NCBI RefSeq assembly: GCF_932294415.1 | Contig: NC_065543.1 | Span: forward strand, 2,244,976-2,308,975 | Reading direction: 5' to 3' | DNA from: Quercus robur | Lineage: Eukaryota > Streptophyta > Magnoliopsida > Fagales > Fagaceae | DNA length: 64,000 nt | Shown: positions 23,546 to 35,497 of the stretch, one piece after another | How the letters are laid out: every line of letters starts with the position of its first letter | How positions within the stretch are numbered: position 1 is the stretch's first letter | Position numbers and translations under genes: made by a program | Notes under the pieces: model-generated | What the model saw: only the letters and a program-made list of their open reading frames with translations | Database searches by the model: none | What the model was told of the DNA's origin: nothing

Positions 23546-23574
23546 CCCGCACATAGTGCGGGTTAAAAAGCTAG
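23546..23574 (+). terminator. Helitron 3' terminal hairpin and CTAG end
   Basis: A perfect 7-bp GC-rich stem with a 3-nt loop, then TTAAAAAG and CTAG. This structure marks the 3' end of Helitrons and is thought to act as the rolling-circle termination signal. It is not a transcription terminator of a host gene. Confidence 0.85.
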
Positions 23575-25075
23575 TTAAATTAAGAAGCAAGCTAGTACTG
23601 AATGTGTGCTTCTCTTAATTGACCAGTGACCACTTCTTTGGTTGATCCTAACTAAAATGATCAGTGGCACAAATTTGTAGATATCCTATAAACATGGTCC
23701 TAGAAAATTTTGAGGAGATCCCACTCCCCCCCCCCCCCCCCCCCCTTTATTTACTAGAGTTTCTAAGAGCATCGTTATTATTGTTTAAGAGGCCAGTGCT
23801 AAACACTAATTGGGGAACTTGAACCAATTACAACTTTGATAGGCAAGTCTTGCTGGACTTCAATTTTCTTTTAATACTAGTACAATATAAGACTTTTTAT
23901 GACAACTCTTTTCGGTGAAAGAATCATTATTCTAGTCAAATATTTGTGACATCTAAGCTCTGCAGTCTTCACAATGTTGACATGAAACATTACAAAAAGA
24001 ATTTAGCGTTTTCAAATTTAGTCGCACCCAATGAGCTGACAATGAATCACAATCAATCCATCTTTATTATTCAGAATAGGCCAAATTTTCCTTTCTTCTT
24101 TGTCTCAGTTATTTCAAAAAATAAATAAATAATTGGAGCTTCAAAAGGATAGATGATTTTTGATATGTTAATTACTTTATTTATTTATTTATTGTTTTCT
24201 TCTAATACATATTGACCTCACATGAGCAATGGAGATTTTTATTTTTTTATTTTTATAAATAAAGAATGTGTGATTGTTTTAAATTTTAAAGTAAGTCCTA
24301 TGGATGCACCTAATTTCACACCTTCATGAGTTGTCAACTTATGATAGGAATAACCTTATTTTCATATGAGTCCACCATATTGAACTTTTGTTGTGTCCTT
24401 AGCATAACTTTTTTATTATGCACCAATCACAATTTCACACATTACTTAGTTGTGACAAGTGGAATTTATTTTTGCAAAGTTATGATAGTTTTAAATTCTA
24501 AAAATTGAATAAATTGTGTTGACAATCTTATTTATATATATATTTTTTTTGGACGACCAATTATATGTGAGATTAAGATTATTTTTAACTATAAGTTCCA
24601 AGCTTTCAGCTAGCTCAACTAATAAATTTGTTAATGTTAAGCAATAAATTTGTGATTCAAACTCTACCTAATAATAAAGTATAATCATTATGGAATCAAC
24701 TCGGCAGAATAAATTTCTGTCATATCTATCCAAATACCAAAAATCATTCTACCTTGACCTTTTTTTTTTCATAAGTCCATTACTGGATTTCATATGCTCT
24801 AGGCCTTTTTTAGTTTTTAATGCCATAGGTATCCAATGGGCTGCTTAAGTGAGTTGAAAGCCTTGAATTAGTCTTTCTGAATGCAGCCCAATCTTTCTTT
24901 ATTTAGCCCGAAGCAAAAACAAAGCCCAAGAGCTTTGAGTTTTTCACAAACGGTTTAGATAAGTTTTGGAACGTGATCTTACTATGAAGCTTCTAGCTTT
25001 AATAGTCTTGCATTTGCACATGATTTCGTGATTTCTTCAGTGACCAGTGCTCCACCATCCACAATCTTCAAAAAA
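23575..25075. repeat. Segmental duplicate, right half (intergenic and upstream block)
   Basis: Nearly identical by eye to 34007-35497, including the CTCTGCAGTCTTCACAATGT, CGCACCCAATGAGC and TGGTTGATCC stretches. A C-tract near 23726-23744 varies in length between the copies. The copies diverge after CCATCCACAATCTTCAAAA. No gene was found. Short open frames here at 23946-24128 and 24326-24508 are AT-rich and not protein-like. Confidence 0.85.
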
Positions 25076-26481
25076 ACAAAACAAAACTCCACCGTCCAAT
25101 ATAATCTCGTACCTTGTTTGTTCCCAAATCCCATCAAACCAACCAAAGCCATTCAACTTTCTACGCGGTCTAGATGAGCAAGAACAACAAAGTTAGACTA
25201 GCTTCCCCTTTCTTTTGAAAAGGTATGGTTATTGTTCATATGGGGACTTGCCTTGACTGTATAGGGCTCTTGATTCTTGAATCTCTTTGACCTTCTAGGT
25301 CTCCAAAATTTCACTTGCTTTTTCACTGTAGAAACCCATTTTTGTGAAAACAAAATCAAGCATAACAAAAGGCAGTATAAACATTTTTTTGTTTTTCGTT
25401 TTTGTTTTTGTTTTTTTTTCTTTTTTAAGTAGACGTTGACCTTTAAAGATTCAGATCAACAATAATTCTGCTGTTTCTGTTTTGAAGAACAATTATATGA
25501 CTCTGTTGTTTCAAGAAAGCGTTGTAGTAGGTATTATATTGGAATTTTAAATAACCCAAAAAAAAAAATTGGGAATAAAGTAAAAGCCAAAGCAAAAGAG
25601 ACAACAAAAGAGAAGTGTGCTTTGGAACTAACCACCCTCTTTCTCTCTCCAAAATTTTTTATGTGAAAGAAGGGAGTGCGTTATTACTATTGTACTTTTC
25701 AATAATTGTATAATGGGTAAATGTTGTTATACATAAGTGTAAGAAATAGGAACTTGCAGCAGAATATAAGTAATCAGTTTTTTTTGGCATACCTTTCTTG
25801 GCCTAAACTGATGATCACACAGGGGCTTTGAGATTGTTCTACGTTGCCTAGAGCCAACCTCCACGCAGACCAGCTATTCAAACACGTTCTAAATTCCAAT
25901 TTGTATGATCCACAAACCAAAAACGTTTCTCCGACGGTGTTGCACACTACTAGAGTGATGCAAACATAACCCACAACCTAAGAGCCTCACAACACTCTGT
26001 AAACACTATGAGAAATGTAGAATTCGTTCACTGTTCAATGGGTACCATTCTTGGCAGTTATATACACACCACTCCATTAATATTAAGTGGGATAGTGGAC
26101 TTAGTGGGGTAATGTAACGGTCCAATACCATTACTCCATAACTCGTAGATGTTACAATCTGAGGCAAATAGAGGGACATGCTCACATTGGGTGTTTGTCT
26201 ATATTCTTTCAGTTTCTAACAATAAGCTAATTTATATAGTTTTGCATATACACCCCTAAAACAACATAACTTGTGGGTTAAAGTGTGTGTAGTAAACACT
26301 ACTCCTATACAATTAGTCACAAATGAGTCATGGTTAAAGTGCTTTTGAGCTTCTAGAATGGAAGGACTCTACATTTTAATTTATTTTTGGGTATATTCCA
26401 AGTCCACCTTTCTATGCGGTAAATTGATTGGCATCCTCTATATAAATGCAACGCTAATATGCTACTATATCTCAAACACAA
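25076..26481. other. Intergenic region upstream of pseudogene C
   Basis: About 25076-25215 continues the paralogue upstream block (CTACGCGGTC, AACAACAAAGTTAGACTAGC). The stretch of about 25720-26225 has TGTTA / TAACA-type ends and could be an old solitary LTR, but no target duplication was found, so this is not called. A TATATAAA box at 26439-26446 lies about 40 bases before the ATG of pseudogene C. No gene is seen otherwise. Confidence 0.4.
26439..26446 (+). promoter_or_regulatory. TATA box of pseudogene C
   Basis: TATATAAA in a CCTC-TATATAAATGC context about 36 bases before the ATG at 26482. The position is short but plausible for a plant gene with a small leader. Confidence 0.4.
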
Positions 26482-27311
26482 ATGCCTCTTAATTCAAAAC
26501 CCCTGGTCTTAGTCCACATTCTTTTCTGGTCATTTCTAGATACATTTATTTTGAGTCATGGTACTTAGAGTGCTATCAATTGCTTGAAATCTATTAGAGA
26601 TTCCTTGGAAGACCCTCTCAATCTCTTAAAGACTTCATGGACCTTTAACAACCTCGCGGAAGGTTCCATCTGTAACTATGTTGGGGTCACGTGTTTGAAC
26701 CCAACCGAGAATAGGGTATGCGGTATTGTACTTGCGAACATGGGGCTCAAGGGAGAGTTCCCCAAAGGCATTGAGGACTGCAGGGAACTTGTAAACTTAG
26801 ACCTTTCAGGTAATGAGTTTTCAGGATCAATCCCATCAAGCATAGGAAATTGCTCTTATCTGGGGGTTCTTAAACTTGACAACAACAAGCTAACAGGTCA
26901 AATTTCTCAGCAACTCAGCCAACTCAAGAATCTTAGAATCTTTAGTGTTGCTGACAATCTCTTGTCTGGTCCAGTGCCAGAGTTTGTCAACATTAATATT
27001 ACACGTGAGAGCTATGTAAATAATAGTGGACTTTGTGGAGGACCTTTAGAGTACTGTAAGAAGCATAGATGGGAGTTTGAAGTTTCTTTCAGAAGTGGGT
27101 TTGTGGTTGGTTGCGTTTTTACTGCTACTTTGTATACACCTTTTTTCATGTACTATATTAATCTTAGGGTTGGTTTGAAGATGAAGAATCACAATAAGAT
27201 GATGTCAACAACAAAGATGACAACTTTACTGGCAAGGAGGACGAACATAACAAACCTTGTTCTGTGAGTCAAATCCCAACTGAGGCATGACGACAGGAAC
27301 TGAGCAAAGAG
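26482..27311 (+). pseudogene. Pseudogene C: BIR1-like ectodomain exon, no kinase exon
   Basis: The frame starts at an ATG at 26482 that matches the start of paralogue E (PLNSKPLVLVHILFWSFLD against VLNSRPLVLLHILVWSLPD). An in-frame TAG follows about 31 codons later, where E has CTG/AGC. After that the exon is open to 27267: CLKSIRDSLEDPLN, the CNYVGVTC N-cap, about five LRRs, an LCGGPLEYC cap and a membrane span. A frameshift in the juxtamembrane tail puts the ancestral end (tail and AAAGAG/GTACTC donor at 27311/27312) out of frame. No kinase exon follows. About 750 bp downstream a copia element begins, and beyond that lies only a short B-like kinase tail. C and E form a subfamily distinct from B, D and G. 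Confidence 0.8.
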
Positions 27312-28062
27312 GTACTCTCTCTTTCTCTCTCTCTCTCTCTAGAGAAGTATTAATTCAAAAAATTAGATATTCTTTCAAACTTATTATTATTAAATCATTA
27401 TTATTATTAGTAGGACATTTTTTTTTTATGAACATTATTATTTGTAGGACATTTAGTACATAATTATACACATTTGAATGAATAGTATATGATACTATAA
27501 ATTATTAATGCGTATAATGTTGTATGCAAAAATTAAGAGAGAGAGAGAGAGAAAATGTGGAAGTTACCTTGAAAGCGTGTCGAGCTTTACATCCCATGAG
27601 CTGCAGAGTACTCTGCAGAACCGGACGCGTGTATCTAAACAACTCTTTCCCTTTGTCTCCTTCATCTTGATCCACCACCACTATGTACAGCACCTTCACC
27701 ACCTCTCTCTCTCTCTCTCTCTCTACCGTTTTTTTAATAACTAAAATCTGTTTTCCTATTTATACAAGTATATTGAAAATATCACACATTAAATCAAAGC
27801 AAAACGCAAAACACAAAAAAAAAATTAAAAATTAAAAAACAGAAAGTTTTTGGTTGGTTATGGTATTGAAAATTATAACACGCGTTTTAAACATGAATCA
27901 AGGAAGCAATGCTGATGAACTCAGAGAGAAGATCAAAAGCTGAGAAAAGAAAGAAAGAGAGAGAGGGGGGGGGGGGAAGTAAATAAGGAAAGCGGTGGGA
28001 AAAGGGGGGGTGTTTAGAATTTAAAAGGCGCAAAGAATTAAAAAATTAAAGAAGGGGAGAAT
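27312..28062. other. Remnant intron-like DNA with simple repeats
   Basis: This stretch begins at the ancestral donor of pseudogene C. It holds CT/GA microsatellites (27315-27340, 27538-27553, 27703-27724) and a G-run near 27965-27976. The GA and CT runs at 27538 and 27703 are complementary and could pair. The last five bases, AGAAT (28058-28062), are the left target duplication of the copia element. No gene seen. Confidence 0.5.
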
Positions 28063-28425
28063 TGAAAAGTATTGCAGTGAAAGAAAGAAATAAAGGAAAA
28101 TAGAGAAGCACGAGAGAGAGAGAGAGATTTGATGAAGAAAAGTCAGAATATTATTATTCAATTGAATCAGATACAAGCACCAATATATATAAAGGTAACC
28201 AGATCCGTAAAGAGTGGAACTATCCTAACTAACTCATAACCAATTGCTCCCAAACTCTGACACGTGTACATCAACAGTAGCAGAGTATTCCCTTCCTCAA
28301 CTGCACTATGCTACCTGTAGTTTACCTCCTATTTTACCTATCCTATAGGTCTTTTACCAGCAGCCTCATCACTAGCAGCATGTACTATATCAGTAACTCT
28401 ACCATTAGTAGCATGTGCCTTCACA
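28063..28425 (-). repeat. LTR of the young copia element (left, 3' LTR)
   Basis: 363 bp, TG...CA ends, containing a GA microsatellite. Nearly identical to 32839-33203. Confidence 0.92.
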
Positions 28426-31400
28426 TCCCCCCTCAAACGGAGGGGAGGGACTCCCATCAGTTTGTGAGCAAGATCCAGAAAGCGTGGAGAAGAGAGGGCT
28501 TTGGTAAAAATATCAGCTATCTGATCAAGAGTTGAGATGAAATGAACCTTCAATTCCTTACTTAGAACCTTTTCTCGAATATAATGATAATCAACCTCAA
28601 TGTGTTTGGTTCGAGCATGAAAGATGGGATTAGATGCCAAAGCCAATGCAGACACATTATCACACCAAAGCATCGGAGGCAAGAACAAGAAAATTCCCAA
28701 ATCTTTAAGAATCATTCGAAGCCAACTCAACTCAGCAGCAGTGGTAGCTAAGGCCCTATACTCAGCTTCAGTAGATGATCTAGCCACAGTAAGCTGCTTC
28801 TTGGCAGACCAAGTAATAGGAGAATGACCCAAAAAGACCACCATACCAGTAATAGACTTCCTATCAAGAGGATCACCTACCCAGTCAGCATCACAATAAG
28901 CTGAAAGAGCCAAGGAACCTGCCTGAAAATTAATGCCATGATGCAATGTACCCTTGAGATATCTAAGAATCCGCTTGGCTGCCACTAGGTGATGTTGGGT
29001 AGGATGGCTCATAAATTGGCACACTTGCTGGACAGAATAGGCCAAATCAGGCCTGGTAAAGGTCAAATATTGCAGCCCACCAACCATGCTTCTAAAAACT
29101 GTAGGATCAGGAAGCAAAGGGCTAGTCTGAGAACTAACATGAGCTGTGGGAGAGCAAGGAGTGAGACAAGGCTTACAATCAAGCATGTTGAACTTGGTCA
29201 ATAAATCCAAGGCATACTTGGACTGATGTACAAACAAGCCTGAAGAGGTATACTCAATCTGAAGACCAAGGAAATAAGCAAAAGGACCAAGATCTTTTAA
29301 ATCAAACACAGCAGCAAGTCTAGAGACCAAATGATCAATGAAAGGAACACTATTACCAGTAATAATAATGTCATCCACATAAAGAAGAAGATAAACCACA
29401 AATGACCCTTGATGCAGAATAAATAAATTAGAATCTGCAGAAGAAGCTTGGAAACCAATATGATATAGCTGAGAGGTAAAACTGTCAAACCAGGCCCTAG
29501 GTGCCTGTTTGAGACCATAAATGGCCTTATGCAGTTTACAAACAAGCTCAGGATGGTCAGGATCCACATAACCAGGGGTTTGAGACATAAACACCTCCTC
29601 TTGAAGCACACCATGCAAAAAGGCATTAGACACATCCAATTGCTTCAATGACCAATTAAACTGAACAGCCAAAGCCAAAATAATCCTAACTGTGGCAGGC
29701 TTAACAACAGGACTAAAGGTCTCCTCATAGTCCAAACCATACTGCTGCAAAAACCCCTTAGCAACAAGCCTTGCCTTATATCTAGCAATTGAACCATCAC
29801 TACCCCTCTTAATTTTATACACCCATTTACAATGAACCACATTCTTACCAGAAGGAAGAGGGACTAAAGACCAAGTTTGCTGCTTCAAAAGAGAATTGTA
29901 CTTTGAATCCATAGCTTCAATCCAATGAGGAAACCTAGAAGCAATAGCAAAGGTAGGTGGTTCTTCTTGAAGATAATTTTTCACAACTGCATATGCTTTG
30001 GGCTTGAAAATACCATGATTGGATCTGGTAAGCATGGGATGAGTGTTTGGAAGTGAAGAGGAAGTAGATGGAGGAAGGGGAGATGGCAACTGATCTGAAA
30101 TCTCAGTATGAGAAAGGGAAGCAGCTGGACCCGAGGAAGTAATAGTACTTGAAGAAGGTAAAGAAACATCAGTGGAAAGGATAGAGACACCAGAGGACTG
30201 ATGAGACACAGGAAAAGAGGAAGAGACAGACGGCAATGCATCAGAAACATCAAAAAAGGAGGAAGGAGAAGAACCGGACAAAAGATTAGAAATCCAAAGG
30301 TCCAAAGGAAGATGAACAGAAAAGGATGAGGAAGAAGAATCAGACTGACCTGTAGGAATAGTAGGGAAGTCAGACTCATTAAAGATCACATGAGGAGTAA
30401 TATAGACCTTATGACTATGAGGATCAAAACAAATATACCCTTTGGACAAAGGAGGGTATCCTAAGAAGATGCATTGTGTAGACTTAGGCTGAAGTTTGTG
30501 ATCAGTATAGGGCTAGAGAAGAGGAAAACAAGCACAACCAAAAGTTTTCAAAGATGATAAAGGAGGAATAGAATGAAATAACAGCTCCCAAGGACTCTTA
30601 AAAGCCAACACTGAAGAGGGAAGCCTATTAATCAGATAAGTGGCAGTACTAAAGGCATAACACCAATAAGAGGAAGGAAGATTTGACTGATAAAGCATGG
30701 AAAGACCACTTTCAACAATGTGCTTATGCTTTCTCTCAGCAACACCATTTTGCTGAGGAGTATAAGGGCATGACAACTGATGTTGGATGCCATGATCCAA
30801 ACAAAATGACTTAAATTGATTACTCACATATTCACCCCCTCCCCATCTGTCCTAAGGATTTTGATTGTAGACTCAAACTGATTCTCAACAAGAGCTTTAA
30901 AGTGCAAGAAAACAGTAAACACTTCAGATTTATGTTTAAGAAGAAACAACCAAGTGAATCTAGTATAGTCATCAACAAAAATGACATAGTATTTATAACC
31001 AAGAGTAGAAGTAATAGGAGCAGGGCCCCAAACATCACTGTGAACAAGTTGTAAAGGAGAAGTACTAGACATGACATGCTGTGGAAAGGAAAGTTTGTGC
31101 ATTTTAGCACTTATACAAGATTTAAATTGAGAACAAATGTCATCATGGACAGAAATTTTAACACTATTATTAAAGGAAGACAAGGCAGAATGAAGAAGCT
31201 TGGAACAAGGATGACCAAGTCTTTGATGCCACAACATTGCTTCATTGGAAACAGGAGTAGTAACAGAAGACTTGAAAGCAAGAGATGAAGCAATAGCAGA
31301 CTCAGTAGATAGTTGTGAAGGAAATGGAATAGGATACACACCATCTTTACTCAGGCCTTGATAAAGAACCTTCCTCGTAGCCAAATCCACAATTAAGAAC

Positions 31401-32838
31401 TGATTGGCATCAAAATAACAAAAAGCATTGTTTTGTAAACAAAGTTTATGGACAGATAAAAGATTGGAAGCTAAATCTGGGACCCTAAGGATATTATCTA
31501 AACGAAAACAATGAGAAGGGGTTTGAAGCTTACCATTACCAACATGAGTCACAGGTAATTCTTGCCCATTGCCAACAGTAACAGTTTCATGACCAGCAGT
31601 AGCTTGAGAAGTCAATGAAAGCTGAGAAAGATCAGGTGTAACATGATCAGAACACCCTGTATTAGTAAGCCAACTCGAAACATTTGCGGAAGTAGAATTG
31701 GTAGTTGCTGTCATAGAACTAGCTGCCATAGAGGCTAGTTTGGCTGGAGCATGTTTGCCTTGATAGGCAAAATTCATGCGATGATAGCAATCCAATGCAG
31801 TATGACCATTCTTGCCACAAATCTGACAAGTAGGTCTTGAAGATAGAGGTTGACCTTGAGACGGAAATGAAGGAAAACCAGAACCATTCTTATGCTGAGA
31901 TTGTGGTTGAAATCCAGGAAACTGAAGAATACCATTTGCATTGCCAGAGGAATGACCAGAGGATTGACCATGATTAAACCCAAAATTAGGACCAAAATTA
32001 TTAAATCCTCTACCACGACCCCTCTGATTGCCATTTCTACCTCTACCTCTAATATGATTATGATTAAAACCACTCTGAAGAATCATAGCCATAGCTGTAT
32101 CTCTAGCTGTATCCCTAATCTCAGATTTCTTCTTAAGAGCTCTTTCTTCAGCATTCAACAAAGTATTCAATTCTTCAATAGTAACCACATCATTACGAGT
32201 CCTAATTGCAGAACAGAATGCACTATATTCATGTGGTAATGCTTCTAAAACTAAGTGTATGAGTTCTTCTTCATCAACAAACACAGCAACAACACTCAAT
32301 CTATCCCTAGCTTCTTTAATTCTTTGAAAGAAATTATCCATGCTTTCAGGACCTTTCTTAATACTCAGCAATTCATTCCTTAAACTCAAAACATGAGAAC
32401 GAGATACAGAAGCAAACCTCTTTTCAAGCACATTCCAGACTCCCTTCGCAGATTTCTGACCAACGATGATGGCAAGGACTGTTGGTGATAAAGTAGAGTT
32501 GATGAAAGTAAAAAGAGCTTGCTCTCTGCTTCTCCAATTGACAAATTCTGGATTTGACTCTCTAGTGAAGTTTCTAGAACTATCTTTCAAGAAAGGATCT
32601 GGAGCTACACATGATTCTTCAAGAAAACCGATCATTGCATAAGCTTCAAGTATCACAACGATCTGATGCTTCCACACAATGTAATTTGTGAAATCTAGCT
32701 TTACTGTCATCATGCTCGACATATTTGATAACAGTAGCAGTGATGGATTCACCAGAGGAATTGTGGTCGTAGTGGTAGAAGGAGTTGTTGAAGAACTTGA
32801 GCTGGGAGCGGAAGCCATTAATGGTGGCTCTGATACCA

Positions 32839-33203
32839 TGAAAAGTATTGCAGTGAAAGAAAGAAATAAAGGAAAATAGAGAAGCACGAGAGAGAGAGAG
32901 AGAGATTTGATGAAGAAAAGTCAGAATATTATTATTCAATTGAATCAGATACAAGCACCAATATATATAAAGGTAACCAGATCAGTAAAGAGCGGAACTA
33001 TCCTAACTAACTCATAACCAATTGCTCCCAAACTCTGACACGTGTACATCAACAGTAGCAGAGTATTCCCTTCCTCAACTGCACTATGCTACCTGTAGTT
33101 TACCTCCTATTTTACCTATCCTATAGGTCTTTTACCAGCAGCCTTATCACTAGCAGCATGTACTATATCAGTAACTCTACCATCAGTAGCATGTGCCTTC
33201 ACA
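32839..33203 (-). repeat. LTR of the young copia element (right, 5' LTR)
   Basis: 365 bp, bordered on its left by the complement of the tRNA primer site and on its right by the target duplication AGAAT. Confidence 0.92.
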
Positions 33204-33393
33204 AGAATAAGGGGAGGGATTGGTGTCGCAAGAAAAAGAACACAATCTGAAGTTTCCGGGGAATGCCATTTTATGATTTGAATTGTACAATACAATAAGT
33301 ACTCTTGGGGAGAGGTACAGTGTTACAAATGAGTCTGAGATCTTGAGGCAATCGGAAATTACAACAGCAAGTACTTCAAATGAAATTGTTTAG
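33204..33393 (+). pseudogene. Orphan kinase-tail fragment of a B-like gene
   Basis: From about 33277 the sequence encodes ELYNTISTLGERYSVTNESE and onward to NEIV and a TAG at 33391-33393. It differs from the end of gene B at only a few bases and shares B's early stop, which gene A lacks. Upstream of 33277 there is no kinase similarity, so the fragment begins at a duplication or deletion breakpoint. It cannot encode a functional product. Confidence 0.8.
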
Positions 33394-35497
33394 GTAGAAA
33401 TTAGGTTGTCCAATTGATGCATGACATACAAAGTTGTATCTTTTCCCCTGAGAAATATATGTAGACAAATTTGCTTTTTGGTTATGTTTGCTTTCTATTA
33501 TCTGTTTGTTATTCACTTTTTTTCCCTCATTTTCCCAATGACTAAAACATAAAGTTCAATGTTTATGTGAATGTATTGTCCATTCAAAAGAAAAATTATC
33601 CGTACTTATCCATCTCAATTATTCTAGTCATATAAGGCACCACAAAAGATACTGCTACCACTAGACTATCGGTTGAACTATTGTTCTGTTGGTGGACAAA
33701 TTGTATGGCTGTTGTCAACAAGAGTCTTTTATTTTATAACCAATACAAAACAATCAACCAATGTGTCTGATACAAAGCTACCTCTCACTTGGTACATTTA
33801 CATAGGGATGGCTATTTATACAACTTTTTGTTAGGCTGTAATAATTGATAACATGATTTTTCAAAAAACCAACAAACTTGACACTTGTGGATGGAGTCAT
33901 TATACCCCTACGCTAGTTTATCCTTTTTGTCAAGCAAACAGTTCTAATAATTCTAATAGGTTAACCACGCCATGCATTCTATCCAATCAAGGAAGGTTTG
34001 TGTGTATTTAATTAAGAAGCAAGCTAGTACTGAATGTGTGCTTTTCTTAATTGACCAGTGACCACTTCTCTGGTTGATCCTAACTAAAATGATCAGTGGC
34101 GCAAATTTGTAGATATCCTATAAACATGGTCCTAGAAATTTTTGAGGAGATCCTCCCCCCCCCCCCCTTTTTATTTGCTAAAGTTTGTAAGAGCATCGTT
34201 ATTATTGTTTAAGAGGCCAGTGCTAAACACTAATTGGGGAACTTGAACCAATTAGAACTTCGATAGGCAAGTCTTGCTGGACTTCAATTTTCTTTTAATA
34301 CTAATACAATATAAGACTTTTTCTGACAACTCTTTTCGGTGAAAGAATCATTATTCTAGTCAAATATTTGTGACGTGTAAGCTCTGCAGTCTTCACAATG
34401 TTGACATGAAACATTACAAAAAGAATTTAGCGTTTTCAAATTTAGTCGCACCCAATGAGCTGACAATGAATCACAATCAATCCATATTTATTATTTAGAA
34501 TAGGCCAAATTTTCCTTTCTTCTTTGTCTCAGTTATTTCAAAAAATAAATAAATAATTGGAGCTTCAAAAGGATAGATGATCTTTGATATGTTAATTACT
34601 TTATTTATTTATTTATTGCTTTCTTCTAATACATATTGACCTCACATGAGCAATGGAGATTTTTTTAAAAAATAAAAAATAAATAAAGAATGTGTGATTG
34701 TTTTAAATTTTAAAGTAAGTCCTATGGACGCACCTAATTTTGCACCTTCATGAGTTGTCAACTTATGATAGGAATAACCTTACTTTCATGAGTCCACCAT
34801 ATTGAACTTTTATTGTGTCCTTAGCATAACTTTTTTATTATGCACCAATCACAATTTCACACATTACTTAGTTGTGACAAGTGGAATTTATTTTTGCAAA
34901 GTTATGATAGTTTTAAATTCTAAAAATTGAATAAATTGTGTTGACAATCTTAATTATATATGATTTTTTTTTGGACGACCAATTATATGTGAGATTAAGA
35001 TTATTTTTAACTATAAGTTCCAAGCTTTCAGCTAGCTCAACTAATAAATTTGTTAATGTTAAACAATAAATTTGTGATTCAAACTCTACCTAATAATAAA
35101 GTATAATCATTATGGAATCAACTCGGCAGAATAAATTTCTCTCATATCTATCCAAATACCAAAAATCATTCTACCTTGACTTTTTTTTTTTTTTTTCATA
35201 AGTCCATTACTGGATTTCATATGCTCTAGGCCTTTTTTAGTTTTTAATGCCATAGGTATCCAATGGGCTGCTTAAGTGAGTTGAAAGCCTTGAATTAGTC
35301 TTTCTGAATTCAGCCCAATCTTTCTTTATTTAGCCCGAAGCAAAAACAAAGCCCAAGAGCTTTGAGTCTTTGACAAACGGCTCAGATAAGTTTTGGAACG
35401 TGATCTTACTATGAAGTTTCTAGCTTTAATAGTCTTGCATTTGCACATGATTTCGTGATTTCTTCAGTGACCAGTGCTCCACCATCCACAATCTTCA
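33277..35497. repeat. Segmental duplicate of the gene B 3' region, with the Helitron empty site
   Basis: 33277-34006 matches 13829-14564, and 34007-35497 matches 23575-25075. The order is the same and the 9.0-kb Helitron is absent. The junction TGTGTA/TTTAATTAAG gives the pre-insertion site. Similarity looks very high throughout, with most differences in homopolymer tracts, so the duplication is recent. No gene other than the kinase tail is present. Confidence 0.85.

Larger units (their letters stand above)
14565..23574 (+). mobile_element. Helitron, non-autonomous, about 9.0 kb
   Basis: The 5' end TCTAATCTAATACTATATA (14565) and the 3' end CTAG (23571-23574) fit the TC...CTRR rule. An 8-nt spacer separates CTAG from a perfect 7-bp stem with a 3-nt loop, CCCGCAC-ATA-GTGCGGG (23546-23562), the 3' hairpin of this class. 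Insertion is between A (14564) and T (23575), without target duplication. The uninterrupted site is seen at 34006/34007 in the segmental copy, so both ends are fixed by comparison. No Rep/helicase frame of useful length is present; open frames inside are under 80 codons. The interior contains a purine-rich leader-like stretch (about 14740-15090) ending in CCACAG/GTAAAT, T-rich intron-like DNA, and a few exon-like blocks. This suggests captured host gene pieces, as Helitrons often carry. Confidence 0.9.
28063..33203 (-). mobile_element. Ty1/copia LTR retrotransposon (RE1-like), young, nearly whole
   Basis: Long terminal repeats at 28063-28425 and 32839-33203 (363 and 365 bp) differ by about four substitutions and a 2-bp length change in a GA run, about 99% identical. 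The 5-bp duplication AGAAT is exact (28058-28062 and 33204-33208). Read on the minus strand, the initiator-Met-type primer site lies next to the right repeat (32826-32838) and a purine-rich tract next to the left one (after 28425). Coding parts run right to left: gag with a CxxCxxxGHxxxxC zinc knuckle, protease and integrase at about 30.5-32.8 kb, then reverse transcriptase (YVDDI) and RNase H at about 28.4-30.0 kb. The order of integrase before reverse transcriptase is that of copia. It looks close to whole with about two or three breaks. The repeat divergence suggests an age of the order of one million years, rate-dependent. It sits between the ectodomain remnant C and a B-like kinase tail. 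Confidence 0.93.

Noticed and set aside
25725-26221. Possible solitary LTR with TGTTA / TAACA ends
   Set aside because: No target duplication and no matching second copy were found; only end dinucleotides suggest it.
28308-29204. Plus-strand open frames across the young copia element
   Set aside because: They are antisense shadows of the element's minus-strand coding parts.
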